Positions 7,747-16,120 of a DNA stretch of 32,752 nt are shown piece after piece. Below the pieces are notes generated by a model. It saw only the letters and a list, made by a program, of their open reading frames with translations. It searched no databases and was not told the origin of the DNA. Origin of the DNA: a virus. How positions within the stretch are numbered: position 1 is the stretch's first letter; each line of letters starts with the position of its first letter. A program made the translations under genes and the position numbers. The stretch spans positions 1 to 32,752 of IMG/VR virus record IMGVR_UViG_3300046171_000061. One strand, 5' to 3'.

Positions 7747-10700
7747 ACCAGGCACAGAGCTAATCGAAGCCATTGTAAAGCGTGTTTCGGAAACGCCTGA
7801 AGGTCTAAGAGAGGCTGGCTATCTAGGGCAAAACACTGAGGCTAACCCGCGAAACATTAAGTCTGCGACTACTCGTTATCGTAAAGCACTGGAGAAAGAC
7901 GAAGCGTTTGCTGAAAGTGAGCGTATGCGCACAGAAGGTCAGCTCAAAGTTAAAGACGCTGATGTTTCTGATAGACCCATAGTTAGACCAGAAGACTTGG
8001 AAGACTCGGTCATCATGGCTCATAAAGGCGACACAACCAAAACGCGATCAACACTAGAAGAGTTTGAAGGCGTCAAACTTGATGAGCCCGTAACAACTTT
8101 TGGCGGGCCCAAGTTTGGTGCGCAAGCTGACAACCTTGCAAACCGTATGTATTGGGCATCAATGCAAGATGCTGCGACACCTTTCCAAAACAAAGCGGAG
8201 GCACTGCAAGCGGCAAAGGATATGCCGGTCAATGCTGTATATGTAGCGATGGGGAAGGAAGGCAACTACTTCAACCAGGCGTTTGCTGATGCATTGTTGC
8301 AACGCACAATGGCTAACAAAAAGATATCGCAAAAAGCCTTAGACAAATTTGACGCAGATATGCGCGCGTCACGCGAAGATTGGGTAGGCATTCGTAGTCC
8401 AGACGCTAGAGCGCAACTCTTAGGTGTTGGCAAGTATCCAATGAAAGGCGCTGGTAAACTGCGATCTTCATTTGTTAAAAAGATTAACAAAGCGGAATAT
8501 AGAGAAGCAGGATTTGCATCGAATGATCGATTGCTGCGCGCATTTACGGAGCCTGATTTATTGGGCGCTCAACTTGGCGATGCAGGTTACTCTATCGGCG
8601 AGGTTGGTTACGACTACGGGCTGACTCGCATTGACTCGCATCCATCCTATAACACCGGAATCGGTGGCACTTACAAAGGTGGCTTCGAGCGCTCAATACC
8701 GGCAGAAATATTATTCCCTGAAGCGTGGCGAAAGCTTGGCACTGAATTAACAAAGCCAAGTAAGAAAGCACTTGCGAAAGGAGCAAAGCCTCGCCCCTTA
8801 AACAATGCAGAAAAAGTAGACGCCATCTCCAAGCGTAAAGACTTATTCCAGATTGCCGACGCGCAATGGGTAGACCGCGTATCGACTTGGCTGCGAAACA
8901 ATCCTGGCATGGATAATAGCGATGCAATCAAGGCGATTGGTTTGCCAACGGCTGCACTTTTCTTGCTTGATCCAGGTGAAGCACAGGCTGCCGCTGTAGA
9001 TGCCGTCTACGCGGGCACAGAACGCGATCTAACGGATGAAGAGGCTCAGGCCATAACTACCTACGTCCGCTTGCAACAAGCCGTACAGGCCACTGGAGGC
9101 ATGCCTACAGGCATGGTAATGGATGCGCAAAACATTCAGCTTGATTTGCAAGATATCGATCCAACGCCCGTGTTTTATGATGACGATGTTGATGGCAAGT
9201 ATTTAGAAGAACGCGATCGCGCTGAAGCTGAAAGCATTGACTTTTACACGCAGGGAATGGCCTTTAAAACAGAGACTCCCGACACTGCGGCAAGGATTTC
9301 TCAGGAGGGTGACCGCCCTCAATTTAGTCCTTACTACGATATTCCACAGGCATTTCAAGATATAGCGGTTCCAGCAGTAAGTGCTGCCGGTGCTGCAGCC
9401 GGTGATTTTTTGCGAGGCACTGTTATAGAAGGCCCGCGCGCAGTTGCTGGCGGATTTCTAGACGCTACGGCAGAAGCAGCCAAGGCAATGGAATCTGTTA
9501 TACCGCTGGGAACTATTAGCGGCCAAGACCCTGAATATTTACAGCTTGAGACGCGCCCAGAAACTGTAACCGGTGAGTTTGTGCGCAACATGTCGCAGTT
9601 TCTAACTGGGTTTTTGCCAGCTACTCGCGCATTTAAAGCCGCTGGAATGGGCAATATTAGCGCTGGCATGGCTGGCGGTGCAGCTGCTGACTTCTTTGTG
9701 TTTGATCCGCAAGAAGATCGCTTCTCAAACATTATACAAGGGACGCCATTGGCGACTCCCTTTACTGAATATCTAGCTGCGGGGGAAGATGACAGCGCTC
9801 TTGAGGGACGATTTAAAAATGCCGTAGAAGGTTTGTTTCTTGGGGGTGCTGTTGAGCTAATCATGGGCTTTGCTCGTGGCATGAAGAAAGCAAAACAAGT
9901 TCGCGAAGTTGCACAAGCAGAAGGCAAAACCCCTGAAGAGTTTATCGATGACGCCATGAAAAATCTCAAGGCCGGTCCTGATGCACCTCGGGTAGTAGAG
10001 CCAGCAGAGATGGCTGAAGGTCAGGAGTTCCTGCCATTTAGTGAAGCGTTAGATGCGGCTCAAGCTGAGATCGTAGTGCCCGATGCAAAGCCAGGGGCAA
10101 CAAAAGCGGAACCTGGCGCAGCGCGTAACATAAATCTAGGCAACTTAAGTACAACTGAAGATGTCAAAACGTTAATTGATGAGGTTGCTATTGCAGATGC
10201 AACGCCGATTAACGAGGCACGTCGGCAACAGATTTCTAACGAAGAGCTTGAAGCACTTGCCGGTGACGTTGGCATGACTGTTGAAAAGTTGTTGGCGCGT
10301 CGTGCAGGAGATTTACCAAGGGCAGAAGAGATACTAGCGTCTCGTAAGATCCTAACCGCATCTGGCGAAAACCTTATTAACATGGCGCAAGCTGCAAAAA
10401 ATGGTAGCGAGATGGATCTCATACTATTTAGACGAGCCATGACTCAACACCGAGCAATACAGGCCCAAGTCTCGGGAATGGCTGCGGAAGCTGGCCGTGC
10501 ATTGCAGCAGTTCAACATTGCAGCCAAGTCTGCCAAGGAACAAGAGCGACTGATTAAAGAGGCGCTTGAAACTACGGGTGGTGAAGGCCTGTCTCGCAAC
10601 ATGGCGGCAATGATTTCAGAGCTGAAGGATGTGAACCAGGTTGGCAAAGTTGTTAAAGAGGCAAACAAAGCTACGACCTTTGATAAATTGTATGAGGTGT

Positions 10701-12445
10701 GGATTAACGGACTTTTATCTGGCCCGACTACGCATAGTGTAAACGTCATCTCTAACGTAATGACTGCCGCGTTAACTGTAAGCGAGCGTAAAGTTGCATC
10801 TGTTTTAGGAAATTCTGTTGCCCCAGATGAAGCAACAGCGCAACTAAAAGGCATGATAGAAGGCGCAAAAGATGGCATGCGTTTGGCTTGGCAGGCATTA
10901 AAAACCGGCGAGCCTTCTGATCAGTTAAATAAGTTAGAAGCTGGCGAACAACATCGAGCAATATCAGCAGAAAACTTAAATGCGTCTGGTAACGCTGGAA
11001 GGTTTGCGGATTACTTAGGAAATGTTATTCGTATACCTGGCAACTTGCTTACAGCATCTGATGAATTCTTCAAGTCAGTTGGCTATCGTATGGAGCTACA
11101 AGCCCAGGCATATCGCACAGCATTTAACGAAGGGCTGACTGATGAGCGCGCCGCGGCTCGAGTTTATGAAGTGCTGGAGAACCCACCAGAAAATATAAAG
11201 CGCGCCGCAATTGATGCCATGAGGTATCAAACATTTACAAACTCTTTGCAAGAAACAAAGATTGGCACCCTCGGGGCGGCAGGGCAGGCGGCCGAAAGGC
11301 TTCGTCGCAGCGATGCGCCACTTTTAAGAGTATTTGGGAAAGTAATTATTCCATTTGTTAGAACGCCCACAAACATTGCGTCATTTACTTTAGAGCGCAC
11401 TCCAATGGCTCTAGCATCAAGAGCGGTTCGTGCTGATATTGCTGCTGGCGGCGCTAGGCGCGACCTGGCGCTGGCAAAGCTCACTACTGGCTCGTTTATT
11501 ATGGGGGCGGCAGCTGATCTAACACTAGGCGGTCAGATTACTGGCGGCGGTCCTACTGATTATCGGATGCAGGCTATTCTCAGAGAGAAGGGATGGCAGC
11601 CTTATTCCATTCTTATTAACGGGAAATATTATGCTTACAACAGGCTTGACCCAGTTGGCTCAATAATTGGCTTGGCAGCCGACATGACTGAGATTATTGG
11701 ACAGCTTGATGAGCCTGATGCTTTTGAGATTGGCGTTGCTGGAACTATCGCGGCCGCTTCAAATCTATCTAGTAAAACTTATCTTAGCGGACTAACAGAA
11801 TTTTTTGATGTCTTGTCTGGCACTCTGAGCGGTCGAGACAAAGACAATATTCGAGCTATGAATTACCTATCTCGGATGGGCACATCGCTTGTGCCATTTA
11901 CGTCTGCATTTAGAACATTCGAGCGCATTCAAGACCCTACAGTGCGATCAGCGTTTAGTTTTGTTGATGGCATTAAAGCGCGACTCCCTGGTTACAGTGA
12001 TGAGTTGCCACCGCGCAGAAATGTATTTGGTGAGCCAGTAGTTTTGTCCGGTGGGTTTGGCCTAGATAACATGGCCGGTATTTATACTTCTGAACTAAAA
12101 GAAGATGCAGTAGTTGATGAGATTGTTGCACAGCAGGTTGGCATTCCAATGCCTCGCAAAAGCATCGACGGCATCGAATTAGATGTATATCAGTACGATC
12201 GTTATATACAATTGATGAGTGGGAAGGATGGCATTGTGCCGCCTATCAAAGATCAATTAAGAAATATTTTTAATAGCACTGGTTATCAAATGCTCGATAC
12301 GGAAAGCAAGCAACAGTGGATAAGAGCAACATTTAGCGATGCGGCTGCAGCTGCCAGGGCTCAATTGATTGAAGAGGACGTTGAGTTGAAAAACGCTATC
12401 GAAATGAAAAATTACGAAGAAGCAGCGAAAAGGATGGGTTACTAA
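7739..12445 (+). CDS. Very large internal virion protein, gp16-like / polyvalent-type
   Basis: 1568 residues, the largest uninterrupted gene here. Residues 1 to about 400 contain blocks (around 80-130: 'SVIMAHKGDTTKTRSTLEEF' and the following GGPKFG) that resemble the associated domains of large polyvalent phage proteins. A hydrophobic stretch near residue 405 (ALFLLDPGEAQAAAVDAVYAG) and a glycine/alanine-rich stretch near 545-560 may be membrane-active. The C-terminal third has 'FGKVIIPFVRTPTNIASFTLE' near residue 1198, a signature commonly seen in large gp16-like ejection proteins. No clear lytic transglycosylase motif is visible, unlike T7 gp16. Likely injected with DNA into the host. It overlaps gp15-like by 8 bases and ends in TAATG with the fibre gene. 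Confidence 0.7.
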   Translation: MARPGTELIEAIVKRVSETPEGLREAGYLGQNTEANPRNIKSATTRYRKALEKDEAFAESERMRTEGQLKVKDADVSDRPIVRPEDLEDSVIMAHKGDTTKTRSTLEEFEGVKLDEPVTTFGGPKFGAQADNLANRMYWASMQDAATPFQNKAEALQAAKDMPVNAVYVAMGKEGNYFNQAFADALLQRTMANKKISQKALDKFDADMRASREDWVGIRSPDARAQLLGVGKYPMKGAGKLRSSFVKKINKAEYREAGFASNDRLLRAFTEPDLLGAQLGDAGYSIGEVGYDYGLTRIDSHPSYNTGIGGTYKGGFERSIPAEILFPEAWRKLGTELTKPSKKALAKGAKPRPLNNAEKVDAISKRKDLFQIADAQWVDRVSTWLRNNPGMDNSDAIKAIGLPTAALFLLDPGEAQAAAVDAVYAGTERDLTDEEAQAITTYVRLQQAVQATGGMPTGMVMDAQNIQLDLQDIDPTPVFYDDDVDGKYLEERDRAEAESIDFYTQGMAFKTETPDTAARISQEGDRPQFSPYYDIPQAFQDIAVPAVSAAGAAAGDFLRGTVIEGPRAVAGGFLDATAEAAKAMESVIPLGTISGQDPEYLQLETRPETVTGEFVRNMSQFLTGFLPATRAFKAAGMGNISAGMAGGAAADFFVFDPQEDRFSNIIQGTPLATPFTEYLAAGEDDSALEGRFKNAVEGLFLGGAVELIMGFARGMKKAKQVREVAQAEGKTPEEFIDDAMKNLKAGPDAPRVVEPAEMAEGQEFLPFSEALDAAQAEIVVPDAKPGATKAEPGAARNINLGNLSTTEDVKTLIDEVAIADATPINEARRQQISNEELEALAGDVGMTVEKLLARRAGDLPRAEEILASRKILTASGENLINMAQAAKNGSEMDLILFRRAMTQHRAIQAQVSGMAAEAGRALQQFNIAAKSAKEQERLIKEALETTGGEGLSRNMAAMISELKDVNQVGKVVKEANKATTFDKLYEVWINGLLSGPTTHSVNVISNVMTAALTVSERKVASVLGNSVAPDEATAQLKGMIEGAKDGMRLAWQALKTGEPSDQLNKLEAGEQHRAISAENLNASGNAGRFADYLGNVIRIPGNLLTASDEFFKSVGYRMELQAQAYRTAFNEGLTDERAAARVYEVLENPPENIKRAAIDAMRYQTFTNSLQETKIGTLGAAGQAAERLRRSDAPLLRVFGKVIIPFVRTPTNIASFTLERTPMALASRAVRADIAAGGARRDLALAKLTTGSFIMGAAADLTLGGQITGGGPTDYRMQAILREKGWQPYSILINGKYYAYNRLDPVGSIIGLAADMTEIIGQLDEPDAFEIGVAGTIAAASNLSSKTYLSGLTEFFDVLSGTLSGRDKDNIRAMNYLSRMGTSLVPFTSAFRTFERIQDPTVRSAFSFVDGIKARLPGYSDELPPRRNVFGEPVVLSGGFGLDNMAGIYTSELKEDAVVDEIVAQQVGIPMPRKSIDGIELDVYQYDRYIQLMSGKDGIVPPIKDQLRNIFNSTGYQMLDTESKQQWIRATFSDAAAAARAQLIEEDVELKNAIEMKNYEEAAKRMGY

Positions 12446-15400
12446 TGACAGTAGCAGACAACACAAGCCGTAACCAATACACAGCGACATCTGGTCAGAC
12501 GGTCTTTGCTTATACATTTGAGATCGTAGACAAGGACGATATTGTCGTACTAAAGAACGGCACTACCCTCTCAGAGGGCACTAATTACACTGTGTCGAAC
12601 GTAGGCAATGATAGCGGGGGCAACGTAACCCTTGCCGTCGGCGCGACTGCTGGAGACATTCTGACCCTTTACCGGGATATGCCCTACGCTCGCACCCAGA
12701 ACTATACAAACTCTGGTGACTTCCTAGCCTCTGAGGTAAACAGCGACTTCGATAATCTATGGCTGGCAGGCGAGCAGACCAACCGATCATTCTCTCAGTC
12801 TATTCGCAAGCCTATTACTGACTCAGACTCTATCTCGATGGAGCTGCCAGACGCGGCGACTCGTGCAAGTAAGTATCTTCGCTTCACTGATACTGGTGCG
12901 GTAACTGTTGCTACTGCCACAACAACGGTGGCGGCTGATTCGGTACTGATTGATGATGCTGGTAATTACTACGATTCAGATAATGTTGAGGGTGCGCTGC
13001 AAGAGATTGGCGCTGATCTAGTTTCGATTGATGCAGAGCTAGATACAAAAGCACCGATCAATAACCCTACATTCACTGGCACAGTCACGATTCCATCGCC
13101 GTTTACTCTTGACTCAACATCGGTAACTGTCTCAGGCACAGAGCTTAATTATCTCGATGGCGCAACCGGAAACATCCAAGAGCAGATTGACGCGGTTGAT
13201 GTAGAAAGCATTGCTCACATTAACGAGTACATTAATCCGCCAGATGGCAGTGGTCCGTTCTCTGATTCTGTTGCCCTTACAAACGCTTGTAACGCTGCTG
13301 AGGTCATTTTGTTTGGCGGCACGACTATGGACATTGATGCAGACTGGACGTTCCCAGTCGGCGGTATAGCGCGTCGATGGATGTTCCAAGGCAACACATG
13401 GAACCTAACTAATAACGCACAGATTGTTTTAGACAATGTTACTGACTTTGCGATCGTTGGTGACGGTGCAACTGTTAACGGTAACTGGAAAGTTGCGCGT
13501 GTAAATGGCGCTACCGCTTCACAGCCAACAACTATCACTGTTGACTCAGGCCACAACTTCGCTGTTGATGACATCGTTTCATCTAGCTGGTCGCTGGATT
13601 ATCTGCCTAACTCAGTATCTCGTGCGGCTGCGCCTCTTGGCGGCGACTTCAACCGTGTAGCGTCAACCACAGCAACAACAATCACGCTTGACCATCAGGT
13701 TGTCTTAACAGATACCATACCGGATGCTGACAACAAACTGGCAGGTGGCACATACCTAATCAACGCTGTATTCAGCAAGTCTGGTATTGAGTTTGAAGGG
13801 ACTGGTCACTTCCATGTGGAAGGCGTCACGTTCCAGAATATGCCAAACGCCTATGCGATTAACGTTAATGACTCTACGGAAACAGCAAAGGCAAGCATCG
13901 TAAACTGTGAGATCAACGGTATTGCCCTGGATGCGATCAACTTCCGGGGTGACACGCTCTATATGCGCGACTTTAAGGTACGCGATGTCCGAGATATTTC
14001 TAAGCAGGTACTTGTCTGGAGCAACCAGACGAAGAAAGGCAGACTCTACGGCGAAAACTGTGACTGGGCGCACAACAACCAAGACGCATTCTTCTACACA
14101 AACGTGTCAGAAACCGATGCACTGGCCTATGCGCCCGACATGGTATGGATCAACTGTGTCTTTGATGGCTTCAACAATGACGACTTTACTCCACGACAAG
14201 CCAAGCAAGGCAACTGTCTAAATTGGCAGTCTCGTGGCGGCGCGTCACACATCATCGCGGGCAAGGTTGAGTTCATCAACTGTAACTTCTTTAATGTTAA
14301 GCGTCACATTTTAGGTACAACGATACACCGGATTGAGGTTTACACGCAAGACAAGATTACATTCCAAAACTGTAATATGGATGCGGAAGGTGTGTACGTC
14401 GAAGGCGCTGGTATCAGCCGCTTAACTGTCGCTCCGATCATTTACGATAACTGTAATATGCGGGCGTCGAACTACCGACTACACATCGGCGTAGGCGAGG
14501 TTCACTATCGTAACTCTGTCATCCAAGAAAAGGGCGCAACCAACATTGCGTACTTCGTGCGTGGCGATGAGCAGGAAGAGACGTCGGCAACAACGACTCG
14601 CGTATACCACCAAGGCGAGTACATCATCAACACTGGCTCAGGCTTGGTATACGAGGCCACACCCGGCTCAAGCAATAGCTTTGTAACAACCAGCGGTGAC
14701 GCGCTTACTGGCTCTAAGTTTACCCAGGTCGCTCGTATTTACTATGTAGAGGCTGGCAGCACTACGACATCGGCATACGTGCGCGGTGACTTTGTTAAGA
14801 ACGCAGCAACCAACAAGATTTACGAGTGTGTTACGGGCGGCGCAGATCAGTACGAAGCCCCATCCGGCACGTCACTAGGTAACACAACACACTTCGAGAT
14901 CAACGAAGTAGATGTCCCTAATGGCCACTTCGAGAACACTCGCATCATCGGTAACTTCGACTTTGTTAGTAGCTCTGACACTGTATTCGACAACTTGTTA
15001 CTGCCTTATCGTAGCGGCTTGGTTGTTCCTCACTTCGAGCGTATCTATCAAGAGAACCTTGATAACAAAATCGTGCTTGAGGGTGCGACACCAACTGACG
15101 CAACTGCGATCAACACAGAGGATTGGTTCACTAACGGCACCAGCATTACTGACGTGCCAAGCCTGTCAATTAAGATTGCAGGAACCGACGCGATTGCTGA
15201 GTTTGGCGCGGATGAATCTTCACTGCGAGAGCTACACTTCAAGCTAAAGGCTAGGCGCTTTGACTCAACCGTAGGCGCAACGTCTCCGCTTCCAATGAAG
15301 GGTGCATTTCTCGTTGATCCACTAGAGAACAGCTTGGTCTTTGCTACCCGTCGTCCGGGTGATGTGAAGCGCATTACAGAAACGCATTCGGCAGATGTAA

Positions 15401-15549
15401 ATGCAAGTGCCTCAGCAGGTGCAAGCAGCGTTGTGATCACTAACGTCGCAAGTTCAGCGGTTCCTGTTGTTGGCGATTGGGTGTCGCTAAACAATAACGG
15501 CGACTCAGATGTGTACTTCCATGAGATTACAGCGGTAAGTGGCAGCTAG
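12445..15549 (+). CDS. Tail fibre / tailspike, N-terminal segment (gp17-type anchor, beta-helix, binding repeats)
   Basis: 1034 residues. Residues 1 to about 150 are the gp17-type tail anchor: 'SRNQYTATSGQTVFAYTFEI', 'VLKNGTTLSEGTNYTVSNVG', 'YRDMPYARTQNYTNSGDF', 'DFDNLWLAGEQ'. The middle (about 280-700) alternates short polar strands, as in right-handed beta-helix spikes. Two tandem repeats follow near residues 720-820 ('YHQGEYIIN...GLVYEATPG' and 'YVRGDFVKN...NKIYECVTG'), resembling small carbohydrate-binding modules. The frame ends at TAG (15,547-15,549) right after EITAVSGS, but the next frame continues the same sentence (SPYTLTITPTLTEAI) if one base is skipped. I therefore regard this as the first part of a longer fibre. 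Confidence 0.8.
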   Translation: MTVADNTSRNQYTATSGQTVFAYTFEIVDKDDIVVLKNGTTLSEGTNYTVSNVGNDSGGNVTLAVGATAGDILTLYRDMPYARTQNYTNSGDFLASEVNSDFDNLWLAGEQTNRSFSQSIRKPITDSDSISMELPDAATRASKYLRFTDTGAVTVATATTTVAADSVLIDDAGNYYDSDNVEGALQEIGADLVSIDAELDTKAPINNPTFTGTVTIPSPFTLDSTSVTVSGTELNYLDGATGNIQEQIDAVDVESIAHINEYINPPDGSGPFSDSVALTNACNAAEVILFGGTTMDIDADWTFPVGGIARRWMFQGNTWNLTNNAQIVLDNVTDFAIVGDGATVNGNWKVARVNGATASQPTTITVDSGHNFAVDDIVSSSWSLDYLPNSVSRAAAPLGGDFNRVASTTATTITLDHQVVLTDTIPDADNKLAGGTYLINAVFSKSGIEFEGTGHFHVEGVTFQNMPNAYAINVNDSTETAKASIVNCEINGIALDAINFRGDTLYMRDFKVRDVRDISKQVLVWSNQTKKGRLYGENCDWAHNNQDAFFYTNVSETDALAYAPDMVWINCVFDGFNNDDFTPRQAKQGNCLNWQSRGGASHIIAGKVEFINCNFFNVKRHILGTTIHRIEVYTQDKITFQNCNMDAEGVYVEGAGISRLTVAPIIYDNCNMRASNYRLHIGVGEVHYRNSVIQEKGATNIAYFVRGDEQEETSATTTRVYHQGEYIINTGSGLVYEATPGSSNSFVTTSGDALTGSKFTQVARIYYVEAGSTTTSAYVRGDFVKNAATNKIYECVTGGADQYEAPSGTSLGNTTHFEINEVDVPNGHFENTRIIGNFDFVSSSDTVFDNLLLPYRSGLVVPHFERIYQENLDNKIVLEGATPTDATAINTEDWFTNGTSITDVPSLSIKIAGTDAIAEFGADESSLRELHFKLKARRFDSTVGATSPLPMKGAFLVDPLENSLVFATRRPGDVKRITETHSADVNASASAGASSVVITNVASSAVPVVGDWVSLNNNGDSDVYFHEITAVSGS

Positions 15550-16120
15550 CCCCTACACGCTGACAATTACGCCAACACTGACAGAGGCTATCACTACCAG
15601 CACAAACTCCTACCTGATCAAGCACGAATACATTTATGTGCACGTTGATGACAATGGCGATATTGATGTTACGGGCGATGTCTTATTTGGCGACAACGAC
15701 AAGGCTATTTTCGGTGCTGGCTCTGACCTACAGATTTATCATGATATAAATGATAGCTATATCAGCGATCAAGGCTCAGGCAACCTAAAGTTACTAACTG
15801 ATGAGTTTAGGCTCAGAAATGCCGCTGATAGCGCCCATATGATTACAGGCAGTCAAGGCGGTGCAATTACTGCGTACCACAACGGAAGCGCCAAACTAGC
15901 CACAACCTCCACAGGCATCGACGTAACAGGAAAGCTAGAAACATCTGGCAACAACAACGGCGGCGCAAAAGCTAACTACATCCGAATCACTGACACTGAT
16001 ACAAGTGCAACCCTGAACAACCAGCAGGGCGGTATCGAGTTTTACACCAGCGATTCTGGCAACGAAGGCGTAACCGCTAGTATCGAAAACCTTTATGCGG
16101 GATCTGGTGCAGGGCAGTAA
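15539..16120 (+). CDS. Tail fibre, middle segment (+1 frame relative to preceding part)
   Basis: Open frame of 193 codons if the GTG at 15,539 is used. I doubt this is an independent gene: there is no Shine-Dalgarno, it overlaps the previous frame, and its sequence from SPYTLTITPTLTEAI continues the domain cut by the TAG at 15,547. Content is fibre-like: 'DVTGDVLFGDNDKAIFGAGS', 'LQIYHDINDSYISDQGSGNL', 'LATTSTGIDVTGKLETSG', the strand-turn repeats of marine phage fibres. It ends at TAA 16,118-16,120 just after GSGAG. Removing one G of GGG (16,112-16,114) carries the reading into the next segment as GSNLTVKTAASGG. The whole fibre would then be about 2,080 residues. Confidence 0.6.
   Translation: MAASPYTLTITPTLTEAITTSTNSYLIKHEYIYVHVDDNGDIDVTGDVLFGDNDKAIFGAGSDLQIYHDINDSYISDQGSGNLKLLTDEFRLRNAADSAHMITGSQGGAITAYHNGSAKLATTSTGIDVTGKLETSGNNNGGAKANYIRITDTDTSATLNNQQGGIEFYTSDSGNEGVTASIENLYAGSGAGQ

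Noticed and set aside
9355-9969. A 204-codon minus-strand frame.
   Set aside because: Lies wholly inside the gp16-like gene with serine/alanine/proline-rich composition typical of the reverse strand of a real gene; no start signals.
15048-15494. A 148-codon minus-strand frame.
   Set aside because: Antisense to the tail fibre, no ribosome site, low-complexity composition.
15547-16114. Programmed +1 frameshifting as the explanation of the fibre breaks.
   Set aside because: Not fully excluded, but nine breaks in several genes with differing contexts, one of opposite sign, fit sequence error better; the first site also lacks a known slippery motif.
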